Assembly (NCBI RefSeq): GCF_009908285.1 | Contig: NZ_JAAARM010000012.1 | Coordinates: forward strand, 62,001-126,000 | DNA length: 64,000 nucleotides | Source: Pseudomonas sp. Fl4BN1 | Lineage (GTDB): Bacteria > Pseudomonadota > Gammaproteobacteria > Pseudomonadales > Pseudomonadaceae | Direction of reading: 5' to 3' | Shown here: positions 1 to 9,998 of the stretch, in pieces | Layout: each line of letters begins with the position of its first letter | Numbering within the stretch: position 1 is the stretch's first letter | Translations under genes and position numbers: made by a program | The notes under the pieces: model-generated | What the model saw: only the letters and a program-made list of their open reading frames with translations | The model's database searches: none | Told to the model about the DNA's origin: nothing

Positions 1-2
1 AT

Positions 3-725
3 TTGCCGGATGAGGAAGGCGGCGGTGCCGAGTTGCTGGGTCCGCCTCGGGTGCTGGACAACCATAAAGAGCCACAACTGGACGAGCATGATCTGCCGTC
101 GGTGAGCATGTCTGCCCGCGAGCCACGGGAAAACTCTTCGTCCAAGCGCAGCAAGCGTGGTGGTGAGCCTCATCAGGGCGACCTCAACCTGGATCTGGAC
201 CTGGACAACGGCCCGAGCTTCAGCAGCCGCGACGACGACTTCCCGGCCGATGAAGGCAAGTCCGCCAGTCATATCGACAAGGAACAACCGCAAGCCGAAG
301 AAGTGCTGGTGATCAGCGTTATTTGCCGTGACACCGCGGGCTTCAAAGGCCCGGCACTGCTGCAGAACATCCTTGAAAGCGGCCTGCGCTTTGGCGAGAT
401 GGATATTTTCCATCGCCACGAAAGCATGGCCGGTAATGGCGAGGTGCTGTTCTCCATGGCTAACGCAGTCAAGCCCGGGGTGTTTGACCTGGACGACATC
501 GACCACTTCAGTACTCCGGCAGTGAGCTTCTTCCTTGGCTTGCCTGGCCCGCGTCACCCGAAGCAAGCCTTCGACGTGATGGTTGCGGCGGCCCGCAAGC
601 TGTCCCAGGAACTCAACGGCGAGCTCAAGGATGATCAGCGCAGCGTCCTGACCGCCCAGACCATCGAGCACTACCGTCAGCGTATCGTCGAATTCGAGCG
701 CCGTGCCCTGACCCAAAAGCGCTAA
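3..725 (+). CDS. zipA: Cell division protein ZipA, C-terminal part (5' end outside window)
   Basis: ZipA is an inner-membrane protein that tethers FtsZ filaments to the membrane during division. The visible part has a low-complexity acidic and charged linker (about residues 1-95 of the fragment) followed by a compact domain beginning near [10 protein letters not shown], which matches the C-terminal FtsZ-binding domain of ZipA (motifs such as [24 protein letters not shown]). The N-terminal membrane anchor is missing because the gene starts before the window, so no start codon can be given. It is followed by ligA, the usual Pseudomonas order. Confidence 0.93.
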   Translation: MPDEEGGGAELLGPPRVLDNHKEPQLDEHDLPSVSMSAREPRENSSSKRSKRGGEPHQGDLNLDLDLDNGPSFSSRDDDFPADEGKSASHIDKEQPQAEEVLVISVICRDTAGFKGPALLQNILESGLRFGEMDIFHRHESMAGNGEVLFSMANAVKPGVFDLDDIDHFSTPAVSFFLGLPGPRHPKQAFDVMVAAARKLSQELNGELKDDQRSVLTAQTIEHYRQRIVEFERRALTQKR

Positions 726-729
726 GCTC

Positions 730-3208
<2,479 letters not shown>

Positions 3209-3216
3209 GTGGCAAG

Positions 3217-3262
3217 GGACGGCTTGCCGGTGAAGCCTTTCGCCGGTAAGCCGTCTCCTACA
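3217..3262. repeat. REP pair downstream of ligA
   Basis: GACGGCTTGCCGGTGAA (from 3219) and TTCGCCGGTAAGCCGTC (to about 3255) form an almost perfect inverted pair followed by TCCTACAA, the typical Pseudomonas REP/REPIN arrangement. It may also act as a transcript-ending hairpin for ligA, but there is no T tract. Confidence 0.65.
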
Positions 3263-3326
3263 AGGCTGAGGGAACGATGACGCAGCCAGGATGATCTAGT
3301 CTTGGCAGCCTCAGGGAGGATTCGTC

Positions 3327-4493
3327 ATGTACCGTTTCTTCGAGCAGCTCAGTTCCCGAATCGCCGCGCCCTTTGTGGGTGATCGTTCACGCAATGGCAA
3401 GCTCTGGTCGTGCCGCTGCGGGCAGTCGCTGTTCTTTCGCAACAGCCAGTGCCTGGCCTGTTCGGCCATGCTTGGCTATGCCGCGCCATTGAGTTGTTTA
3501 TCCTCTCTGCAGCCAGGGCCTGCGGCTGAAACCTGGGTGTTCGATGCCAAGCCCGAAGCGGGTGCGTTCAAACGCTGCGCCAATCTCGATACCCCTGCAG
3601 CCTGCAACTGGTTGCTGCCTGCCCACCTGACCGGCAGCCTGTGTGTGGCCTGTAGTCTGAATCGCACTATTCCCGATCTTTCGGTGCCTGAGAATCCTGA
3701 GCGTTGGCGCAAGGTGGAAATCGCCAAGCGCCGGCTAGTGGCGCAATTGGTTGACCTGGGGCTGCAGGTCATCCCCAAGAGCGAAGACGAAGATGCTGGG
3801 CTGGCCTTCGACTTCATCGGTATCGACCTGGAGGGCAGGGCGCCTATTACCGGGCATGCCAATGGCCTGATCACCCTGGATATCAAGGAAGCTGACGACG
3901 CCCATCGCGAACAGGTTCGGGCGCAGATGCACGAGCCTTATCGCACCCTGCTTGGGCATTTTCGCCATGAGGTGGGGCACTACTACTGGGACCGCTTGAT
4001 TGCCAATAGCGAGTGGCTGGAACCCTTTCGCAGCCTGTTTGGTGACGAGCGCTACAGCTACGCCGAAGCCCTGGACCGGCACTACCAGGAAGGCGCACCG
4101 ATTGGCTGGCAACAGAGCCATGTCAGCGCCTATGCCACGATGCACCCCTGGGAAGACTGGGCAGAAACCTGGGCCCACTACCTGCACATGATGGACGCGG
4201 TGGACACCGCCCTTGGTTTCGGCATGAGCGCTCGCGACATGGATCTCGACTACCAGCCATTTCTCCTGGCCACCCTGTACGATCCGCAGCATCCCGGTGG
4301 TCCGGCGTTCCTGGCCTTCGTCAATGCCTGGATCGAACTGGCGGGAATGCTCAACGAGTTGTCACGCAGCATGGGGCAGCCGGACTTCTACCCTTTCATC
4401 CTGCCCCCTGCGGTGATCGCCAAACTGCATTTCATCCACTTGGTGATCCAGCAGAAAGGCGGCTGTGCTGACGAGGTACTGTCCCTGGATTGA
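3327..4493 (+). CDS. Zinc-ribbon putative metallopeptidase
   Basis: A 388-residue protein of the family usually annotated as 'putative zinc-binding metallopeptidase'. An N-terminal zinc ribbon is visible (SCRC at 29-31 and CLAC at 42-45). The central part holds the gluzincin-like HEVGHYYWD motif (HExxH at 214-218), and a Glu-rich region EDWAETWAHYLHMMD around residue 275 could supply the third metal ligand. There is no signal peptide, so it is probably cytoplasmic. The start is supported by GGAGG about 7 bases upstream. It sits alone between ligA and the SRP RNA gene. Substrate is unknown. Confidence 0.85.
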   Translation: MYRFFEQLSSRIAAPFVGDRSRNGKLWSCRCGQSLFFRNSQCLACSAMLGYAAPLSCLSSLQPGPAAETWVFDAKPEAGAFKRCANLDTPAACNWLLPAHLTGSLCVACSLNRTIPDLSVPENPERWRKVEIAKRRLVAQLVDLGLQVIPKSEDEDAGLAFDFIGIDLEGRAPITGHANGLITLDIKEADDAHREQVRAQMHEPYRTLLGHFRHEVGHYYWDRLIANSEWLEPFRSLFGDERYSYAEALDRHYQEGAPIGWQQSHVSAYATMHPWEDWAETWAHYLHMMDAVDTALGFGMSARDMDLDYQPFLLATLYDPQHPGGPAFLAFVNAWIELAGMLNELSRSMGQPDFYPFILPPAVIAKLHFIHLVIQQKGGCADEVLSLD

Positions 4494-4498
4494 CCGCT

Positions 4499-4590
4499 GG
4501 CTGTGGTAGAGGGGCGAGCTTGCTCGCGAAGGTATCAACGTTATTCCGCAGCCCCTGTATCGCGAGCAGGATTGTTCCTGCACTACGGAG
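4499..4590. repeat. REP pair (REPIN-like)
   Basis: GGGGCGAGCTTGCTCGCGAAGG (within 4510-4532) and TCGCGAGCAGGATTGTTCCTGCA (about 4559-4581) face each other across about 27 bases. This is a Pseudomonas REP doublet after the metallopeptidase gene. Confidence 0.65.
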
Positions 4591-4700
4591 GGGGCTCTGC
4601 AGGTGTGGCAGGCGTGTGTCGGGGGAGGGCAGTGGGGTTTTACTCGGTGCGGCATCCAAGTGCTTGAAGCTCATCAGATTTTTTAATCTGCAACGAGCGG

Positions 4701-4728
4701 TTGTAAGTTCAACTCAGATAGGTACAAT
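4701..4728 (+). promoter_or_regulatory. Predicted sigma-70 promoter of ffs
   Basis: TTGTAA (4701-4706), 16-base spacer, TACAAT (4723-4728). The predicted start near 4735 leaves a leader of about 26 bases before the mature SRP RNA, close to the RNase P-removed leader of E. coli 4.5S RNA. Confidence 0.7.
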
Positions 4729-4760
4729 GGCGCGGCTCGCCGACAGGCAAGCGTCGTTAT

Positions 4761-4870
4761 GGTGACCCCATCGGTCCCCCCGCAACGATTACCCGTGAAC
4801 CTGGTCAGAGCCGGAAGGCAGCAGCCACAGCGGGAACATTGTGTGCCGGGGTGTGGCTGGTGGGGTTGCC
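4761..4870 (+). ncRNA. ffs: 4.5S signal recognition particle RNA
   Basis: RNA scaffold of the bacterial SRP, which binds Ffh and targets nascent membrane proteins to FtsY. The conserved tip GGTCAGAGCCGGAAGGCAGCAGCC is present around 4803-4826, with the complementary CGGGAACATTGTGTGCCGGG strand after it. The 5' segment (GGTGACCCCATCGGT) pairs with the 3' segment (GTGGCTGGTGGGGTTGCC) to give the single long hairpin of the small SRP RNA. Ends are placed from this pairing, about +/-5 bases. Confidence 0.93.
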
Positions 4871-4881
4871 TCCATAACGCT

Positions 4882-4907
4882 CTCGTTGGTCCTCAACGAG
4901 TTTGATC
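4882..4907 (+). terminator. Putative terminator of ffs
   Basis: CTCGTTG (4882-4888) and CAACGAG (4894-4900) form a 7-bp stem with a 5-base loop, followed by a short T tract (TTTGAT), just after the SRP RNA. Confidence 0.5.
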
Positions 4908-5097
4908 AGAACCCATAAAATTTCGTCTCTGCACAGCGTCCTGGCTGCGTGGATTTTTTCGTGCCTGTGATTTAATCGCCGCCATATTTTCAACTCCGGG
5001 CTGTTCGAAAACGCTGGACACCGGCCTCAGGCGAGGTGCCAGGGATTGCTAGCCGAGATTGATCTCTCGAGATGCTTCTGCGGAGAAAGGAGTGGTA

Positions 5098-5601
5098 ATG
5101 GCGTTAACCAGTAAAATTTCCCTTTACGACTGTCAGTGGCCACTTGGATTCCTCGCCGAGAAAGACCGCATAATCAAGGGATTTGGCGGCGAGCTGGTGG
5201 CTATTCATCATGTCGGTAGCACCGCGGTCTCTGGGCTGGCGGCCAAGCCGGAGATCGATCTCTTGGTTGTGGTCTCGGAGCACCGGGGGGAAGCGGCGCG
5301 CAATGCTTTCATGAGCACGTTGGGTTATGTCCGGGGCAGCGATCTTTCAGTGGGGCATCACTTTTATCGGCGAGATGTCGACGGTGTGCGAACCCACAAG
5401 GTGCATGTCTGCACCGGCGGCCATGAGCAGATTGGGCGCATGCTGCGTTTTCGCGATTTGTTGCGACAGGACGGCGACCTCCGCCAGCAATACCAGGACC
5501 TGAAGCTTCGGCTCGAAGCAAGCAATCGGCAGGGTATTGGCGAATATCTCGCACAAAAGGCACCCTTCATCGCTGCTGTGTTGGAGCGGCATCCGCAATG
5601 A
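5098..5601 (+). CDS. GrpB/UPF0157 family protein
   Basis: A 167-residue protein of the GrpB (UPF0157) family, which has a nucleotidyltransferase-like fold. The hallmark HVGST (38-42) and the downstream AAKPEIDLLV with Asp54 are clear. ATG 5098 is preferred over an in-frame TTG at 5059 because GAAAGGAG lies about 7 bases before it. It is a single gene with no obvious functional partner. Some family members are fused to dephospho-CoA kinase, but the standalone protein has no role I can state. Confidence 0.85.
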   Translation: MALTSKISLYDCQWPLGFLAEKDRIIKGFGGELVAIHHVGSTAVSGLAAKPEIDLLVVVSEHRGEAARNAFMSTLGYVRGSDLSVGHHFYRRDVDGVRTHKVHVCTGGHEQIGRMLRFRDLLRQDGDLRQQYQDLKLRLEASNRQGIGEYLAQKAPFIAAVLERHPQ

Positions 5602-5619
5602 CGAGTGTCTGACTCCTGG

Positions 5620-5730
5620 TTAAATCAGCGCTCGCAACTCTCTGGGTGATAGCCCGTAGTGCTTGTGAAATCGCACCGCAATATGCGACGTCGAATCGCT
5701 TGGTTCGTTTGCGGGGTGAAACGGCCCCTG
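5620..5730 (-). pseudogene. Remnant of an AraC-family regulator (C-terminal HTH tail)
   Basis: Reading the minus strand from the LysR stop codon in the same frame gives a short open stretch ending in SHIAVRFHKHYGLSPRELR and a stop at 5620. This matches the end of the second helix-turn-helix of AraC/XylS regulators (consensus SHFSRxFKRxxGxSPxxYR). No start codon or the other ~200 residues exist, so only the extreme 3' end of a former gene survives. Confidence 0.7.
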
Positions 5731-6597
5731 TCATGCCCCCAGTTTTTCCCGCAACAATTGGGCAAACGCATCCCTAGCGGGATGCCGTTGCACATCCTTG
5801 TGCCAGACAAAGCGGTTGTCCACTGGCAGTAGGTCGCTGAAGTGCTGCACGGTCAGCGTCGCCGATTGCGAGTAGCGCTCCAGCACGCCTTGCGGAATCA
5901 GCGAGACACCCGCGCCCACGCTGACGCAGCCGATGATGGTGCCCCAACTGGCATAGCCGGTAATCGGCAGGTCCAGCCCATGTTTACCCAGCCAGGTTTC
6001 CAGGGCGCGACGATAGGGGCAGCCTGGTGGCCACATGAACAGGGTTTGCCCCTGCAGGTCATTGGCACTGCGGATCGGCGCGCTGGCGGCGCTGGAAATC
6101 AGCACCAGGGGTTCGCGGTAAAGCACCGTCTGCTGCAGTTTCGCCGGCAGGCTGTCGATGGCCACCAGCGCGCCGTCGATGCGCTGGTGTTGCAGTTCAT
6201 CAAAGAGTTGCGACCAGGTGCCCGTCACCAATTCCACACTGACTTGTGGGTAACGCCGATGGTATTCCGCCAGCAGTGGCGGCAGGCGTCCGCCTGCGCA
6301 GGATTCGATCGAGCCCAGGCGCAGCAGGCCGCAGGGTTCGGCCTGGCTGTCCAGCGCGCGCTTGGCTTCGTCCACCAGGGCCAGGATGCGCTCGCTGTAG
6401 CCAAGGAAGATTTCCCCGGCAGGGCTGATTTTCAGGCCACGCCCGGCGCGGGTGAACAGCGGGGTGCCGAGTTCGCTTTCCAGTTGCTTGAGGCGATTGC
6501 TGATGTTGGACGGCACGCAATGCAGTTGCTCGGCCGCGCGGGCGATGCTGCCGGTGCGGGCTACGGCCTTCACCATCTTCAGTTGGGTCAGTTCCAT
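5731..6597 (-). CDS. LysR-family transcriptional regulator
   Basis: A 288-residue LysR-type regulator. The N-terminal winged HTH (about residues 1-60, MVKAVARTGSIARAAEQL then SNISNRLKQLE) is followed by a LysR substrate-binding domain (about 90-285). It is divergent from the EamA transporter gene 97 bp away, so that transporter is the likely target. A LysR-type T-N11-A site should lie in 6598-6694, but I could not single one out. The inducer is unknown. The coding frame ends right against an AraC-family remnant. Confidence 0.9.
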   Translation of the reverse strand: MELTQLKMVKAVARTGSIARAAEQLHCVPSNISNRLKQLESELGTPLFTRAGRGLKISPAGEIFLGYSERILALVDEAKRALDSQAEPCGLLRLGSIESCAGGRLPPLLAEYHRRYPQVSVELVTGTWSQLFDELQHQRIDGALVAIDSLPAKLQQTVLYREPLVLISSAASAPIRSANDLQGQTLFMWPPGCPYRRALETWLGKHGLDLPITGYASWGTIIGCVSVGAGVSLIPQGVLERYSQSATLTVQHFSDLLPVDNRFVWHKDVQRHPARDAFAQLLREKLGA

Positions 6598-6694
6598 TGC
6601 TCATTTCCAGTGAGGAATGAGCTCAGTATCGGTTAATTGTGGTGAGCTGTAGAGGGCGGGACACTGCTGTTCTTTCTATCAGGGTGTCTTCCTT

Positions 6695-7642
6695 GTGACG
6701 ATTTCGCCGATGTTCAAGCTGGTGCTGGCTACTGCTGCGGTCATTCTCTGTTGGGGCTATTCGCCGGTGGGCATTCATATCGGCCTTGAGGGCTACAGCC
6801 CTGGGCATTTGGCACTGCTGCGCTTTTTGATTGCTTCGCTGTTCATGGTAGGGATCGCACTGCTGATGAAAATATCCCGGCCGCACTGGCGCGATCTGCC
6901 CTGGTTGCTGGTGCTGGGGTTCTTTGCCATCGCTCTGCATCACGTCAGCCTCAACTATGGGCAACAAGGGTTGAGTGCCGGGGCGTCCAGCGTGCTGGCG
7001 CAATCGGCGCCGATCTTCAGTTCGCTGATTGCCTTTTTCTGGCTCAAGGAACCGGTCAGCGGTTGGCGCTGGGGATGTGTGGTTATGGGGCTGGCGGGGG
7101 CGGTGTTGGTGGTTGTGGGTGACAAGGGGCTAGGGGCGATCGAGCCTCGCGGCTTGCTGGTGTTGTTGGCGGCGTTCTCCTGGGGGCTGTACTTCGTCTT
7201 GCAGCGGCGCTTTTCCGGACGCTACGGGGTCTTGACCACGGTCTGCTACATGGTTTGGTGCGGTACGTTGTTATTGTCGGTGTATACGCCGGGGTTGGCG
7301 CAGGCGGTGCTCCAGGCGTCGTGGCGGGTGAATGTGGCGGTGTTGTTGCTGGGGGTGTTTCCCAGTGCGTTGGCGTATCTGGCCTGGGCTTATGTGTTGG
7401 CGCGGGTTGAGGTCAGTCGGGCGTCAATCGCCATGTACCTGATCCCGCCGGTGGCGATGCTGTTGGCCGCAACGGTACTGGGTGAATCAGTGCAATCTGG
7501 CGTGGTGCTGGGGGCGGCGGTGGTGCTGGGCAGTGTGATGGCCATGCAGTTGGAGGGGCGTTGGCGGCAGCGGCGCCTCGGCCGATCGACGATCTTGCCA
7601 AGGGAGCGTCAGGAGGCGCGCGGGGTGATTGATAAGCCATAA
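6695..7642 (+). CDS. EamA/DMT-superfamily transporter
   Basis: A 315-residue inner-membrane protein with about ten hydrophobic segments arranged as two EamA repeats (about 10-140 and 150-285), typical of drug/metabolite transporters that export amino acids or metabolites. GTG 6695 gives the fuller N-terminus; an ATG at 6710 would remove five residues. Divergent from the LysR regulator, which probably controls it. The last 25 residues are basic and cytoplasmic. Substrate cannot be read from sequence. Confidence 0.85.
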   Translation: MTISPMFKLVLATAAVILCWGYSPVGIHIGLEGYSPGHLALLRFLIASLFMVGIALLMKISRPHWRDLPWLLVLGFFAIALHHVSLNYGQQGLSAGASSVLAQSAPIFSSLIAFFWLKEPVSGWRWGCVVMGLAGAVLVVVGDKGLGAIEPRGLLVLLAAFSWGLYFVLQRRFSGRYGVLTTVCYMVWCGTLLLSVYTPGLAQAVLQASWRVNVAVLLLGVFPSALAYLAWAYVLARVEVSRASIAMYLIPPVAMLLAATVLGESVQSGVVLGAAVVLGSVMAMQLEGRWRQRRLGRSTILPRERQEARGVIDKP

Positions 7643-7662
7643 CGCCCCTGGGAGCGGGGCGT
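7642..7662. terminator. Hairpin between convergent genes
   Basis: ACGCCCC (7642-7648) and GGGGCGT (7656-7662) form a 7-bp GC-rich stem between the convergent EamA and DUF2167 genes. There is no strong T tract on either side. Confidence 0.4.
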
Positions 7663-7675
7663 CATGCTCGGTAGA

Positions 7676-8569
7676 TCAGCTCTTTTTCTTGAACAGCCTG
7701 CCGGCGAACGCGGCGATGGCAAGTACGCCCAGGACGATGAATTTCTTGCCGGCCAGGAGCAATACCCCGAGTTTGGCGAACAGCCCGGCCTTGCTGGCGA
7801 TACCGCCGGCTACCAGTGCGGCCAGGCCGTAGGAGGCCAGCTTGTCGGTGCTTGGGTTGTAGTCGGCGTAACGGTTGCCGTCGGTGAAGTTGGTGAAGGC
7901 CAGCACTTTGGGTATTTCGCGCTTGATGGTGGCCAGGTCGTCCATGGAGGCGACTGCATTGAGTTCCAGCACGCCTTCGCGCCCCAGCACGCGGATGCTG
8001 TAGTTCAGGGTGTTGCTCTCTGCCCCTTCGGCCTTGAGCTCGCGGGCCCAGTACATCTTGTGGGACTGCGCGTCGTAGCTCGGCTGTTCGGCCCAGCCCA
8101 GCAGGTGGATGGCGCTGTAGCCCTGTTCCTTGCGCTGCTGATTGTCTTCCTTGTCCGCTTCCTGCATCTCTTTGAGCAGGTCCTGATAGTTGATCTTCTC
8201 TGCGTCGGCGTCGGAGATGTGGCCGTCATCCTTGTAGCTGATGATCACGCCCCAGCCTTCGGCGGACAGCGGGCTGACCGCGCTGGGCACGATCATGCCC
8301 AGGGTGCTGAAGCCTGGCGGGTTGCCCCAGCCTTCAGTGAGCAGCTTCTCGGTGTCCTTGGGAGAGAGGTAGTAAAACTCGTTGCTCAGGTCGAGGCTGG
8401 CAATATCCCCGGGCAGCTTGATGTTGCCGTGGCGCTGGGAGAGCGAGGCGAGAAATTGCTCGGCGGTCTGTGGCTCGGCGTCCTTGCCCTCATTCGAGGT
8501 GGCGGCACAAGCAAAGAATGGTGTGGCGCAGAGGATGGCCGCCGCCATGAGGAGGTGCAGGTACTTCAT
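7676..8569 (-). CDS. DUF2167 membrane-anchored protein
   Basis: A 297-residue protein with an N-terminal signal peptide (MKYLHLLMAAAILCATPFFACA), a mature domain of about 230 residues matching DUF2167 (EFYYLSPKDTEKLLTEGWGNPPG, GWGVIISYKDDGHISDADAEKINY), and two hydrophobic C-terminal segments (about 245-290) ending in a basic KKKS tail. It is expected to be anchored in the inner membrane with the domain in the periplasm. The biochemical role of the family is not known to me. It is a single gene. Confidence 0.85.
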   Translation of the reverse strand: MKYLHLLMAAAILCATPFFACAATSNEGKDAEPQTAEQFLASLSQRHGNIKLPGDIASLDLSNEFYYLSPKDTEKLLTEGWGNPPGFSTLGMIVPSAVSPLSAEGWGVIISYKDDGHISDADAEKINYQDLLKEMQEADKEDNQQRKEQGYSAIHLLGWAEQPSYDAQSHKMYWARELKAEGAESNTLNYSIRVLGREGVLELNAVASMDDLATIKREIPKVLAFTNFTDGNRYADYNPSTDKLASYGLAALVAGGIASKAGLFAKLGVLLLAGKKFIVLGVLAIAAFAGRLFKKKS

Positions 8570-8722
8570 CGTATTCCCTTACAAACGGTGACAAGTCGGC
8601 GGGGAGGATAACGATGAGTACCGGTCGGCTCAATGAGACGTTTCTATTTATTTCTGTCAGCCGGCGAAGAGCTGGCAGTAGAAGGGCGGTGCTGGGGCTC
8701 GCGCCGGCTGATTGTCATCGGC

Positions 8723-9094
8723 CTAGTCGGCAGTCAGGTGCAGCACGCGCAAGCGATGCCCGTCCGGATCGAGGGCGACCAGAGTGTAGCCGAAATCCAT
8801 CATGCTCGGCGCTTGGGCAATGGTCATTCCCAGGGCTTGCCAGTGCCGATGAAGTTCATCCACCGCTTCGCGACTGTCCACTGCCCAGCCCAGTTCGCCG
8901 CCACCCCCGGCAGCCTGGGCGCTCGGTTCCACGGTATGGCGGGACCACAGGCCGAGCTTGATCCCCGAGTCGAGAATGAACAGGGCAAAGGTCGGCGATG
9001 ACTCCACCGGCGGTTTATCCAGCAGGCGGCGGTAGAACTCCGCACTGACGGCGGGGCTGTCCACATAGAGCAGGAAATAGGTGTTGCTGATCAT
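8723..9094 (-). CDS. VOC-superfamily (glyoxalase/bleomycin-resistance fold) protein
   Basis: A 123-residue single-unit VOC protein: beta-alpha-beta-beta-beta pattern beginning NTYFLLYVDSPAVSAEFYRRLL and ending DFGYTLVALDPDGHRLRVL, typical of phenazine/bleomycin-binding-like members. ATG 9094 is chosen over an upstream extension because GGAG lies 5 bases before it. Substrate is unknown; such proteins can be metalloenzymes or binding proteins. Confidence 0.8.
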   Translation of the reverse strand: MISNTYFLLYVDSPAVSAEFYRRLLDKPPVESSPTFALFILDSGIKLGLWSRHTVEPSAQAAGGGGELGWAVDSREAVDELHRHWQALGMTIAQAPSMMDFGYTLVALDPDGHRLRVLHLTAD

Positions 9095-9180
9095 GACGAC
9101 TCCAGGGTCCTTGGGCTGTGCTGCAGGCACGAGCTTATGCGCGGAGGCTGTCAGTTCCTGTCAGGAGTCATGGATTAAAA

Positions 9181-9218
9181 AAGAGGCCAACTTATCAGGG
9201 TTGATAAGTGTGCCTCTT
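9181..9218 (-). terminator. Rho-independent terminator of the XRE gene
   Basis: AAGAGGC..ACTTATCA (9181-9197) pairs with TGATAAGT..GCCTCTT (9202-9218), interrupted by one 2x2 mismatch. On the minus strand the hairpin is followed by TTTTAATCC, so it terminates the minus-strand gene ending at 9240. Confidence 0.75.
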
Positions 9219-9239
9219 CTTGTTGATTTGTTGCGGGGC

Positions 9240-9554
9240 TCAAGGCTTGGACAAGGCCTGGTCTACCGCTGCTATCAGCTTTCCCAGATCCTTCGGGGTG
9301 GCTTTATGAATGACACCGAACAAATAAGCCCGCTGTTCCTCTTCGTCACCCAGATCGGCAAAGAAGGCTTTCAGCTTCACTCCCAGTACTTCGGCTAGCA
9401 GAAATAGAGCTTCAACGCTGGGGGTGTAGGTGCCGGTTTCGAAGCGGCTGATGGTTTTTGGGTCAAAACCGGTTTTTTCACCTAGTTCAGCCTGAGTAAG
9501 CCCCGCTAACTTTCGATAGCGCCTGATGGCTGCACCCAAACTTGAAATTTGCAT
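9240..9554 (-). CDS. XRE-family (Cro/CI-type) transcriptional regulator
   Basis: A 104-residue protein with one HTH_XRE domain at residues 5-62 (IRRYRKLAGLTQAELGEKTG, then ISRFETG). The remaining 40 residues (FADLGDEEEQRAYLFGVIHKATPKDLGKLIAAVD) form a helical tail, perhaps for dimerisation. No kinase, toxin or recombinase partner lies beside it. The neighbour on the upstream side is the gene-poor stretch 9555-9998, so autoregulation or control of the short divergent transcript there is possible. Confidence 0.85.
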   Translation of the reverse strand: MQISSLGAAIRRYRKLAGLTQAELGEKTGFDPKTISRFETGTYTPSVEALFLLAEVLGVKLKAFFADLGDEEEQRAYLFGVIHKATPKDLGKLIAAVDQALSKP

Positions 9555-9631
9555 CGCTCAATTCCCATTTAGAATCAAGAACTTAACGATAAATCTTTGC
9601 ATTAGACAACACCATGATTCATCACCTTGCT

Positions 9632-9659
9632 TTGCAAAATGTGATGTATTTCGTAGAAT
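9632..9659 (+). promoter_or_regulatory. Predicted promoter divergent from the XRE gene
   Basis: TTGCAA (9632-9637), 16-base spacer, TAGAAT (9654-9659). It points into the gene-poor stretch and would transcribe the 12-residue open frame at 9708. Confidence 0.45.
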
Positions 9660-9707
9660 CGGCGCTTCGAACAGGTATTTGGTGATCTAGTTTCAGAAGG
9701 CAGGTTT

Positions 9708-9746
9708 ATGAAACAAGAAATCATTGCATTTCCCTTGTTCACCTAA
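9708..9746 (+). CDS. Possible 12-residue peptide or truncated gene start
   Basis: ATG 9708 preceded by AGAAGGCAGG begins the frame MKQEIIAFPLFT and stops at 9746. It lies about 40 bases after a reasonable promoter. It may be a leader peptide, a very small protein, or the surviving first codons of a lost gene. The only evidence is the promoter, ribosome-binding site and start codon in order. Confidence 0.25.
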   Translation: MKQEIIAFPLFT

Positions 9747-9830
9747 ACCGAGGACTTGGTAGAGGCTAGAACGTCTCGTTAATCCCGCCAACAGTCCGTC
9801 TGTCGTCCCTGCCTGACGCCTTATCTGATC

Positions 9831-9965
9831 CTAGTTGATCTCCGTCGAATCGACGGTCAACTGCCGCGCAAACCGCTGTACGGCTGCAATCAGGGCGACC
9901 CTTTCGATTGAGTCGTACTGCCTGGAAAGTACATCGCGAATCAATCTATTGCCGGGCTCCGGTAA
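9831..9965 (-). pseudogene. Possible protein-coding remnant of unknown family
   Basis: The minus strand is open between a stop at 9966-9968 and a stop at 9831-9833. The 44-residue reading (for example RDVLSRQYDSIERVALIAA and RFARQLTVDSTEIN) looks like the helical C-terminal end of a real protein rather than random sequence, but has no ATG/GTG start. I do not recognise the family. The surrounding 9747-9998 region otherwise shows only a small palindrome (CCGTCGA-A-TCGACGG, 9842-9856). Confidence 0.3.
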
Positions 9966-9998
9966 CTATTGATCGCAGGCTGTCTATGGAGTTCTAAA

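Noticed and set aside
8614..9001. Plus-strand frames of about 120 codons over the VOC gene
   Set aside because: They are antisense to a clear VOC protein and have no protein-family character.
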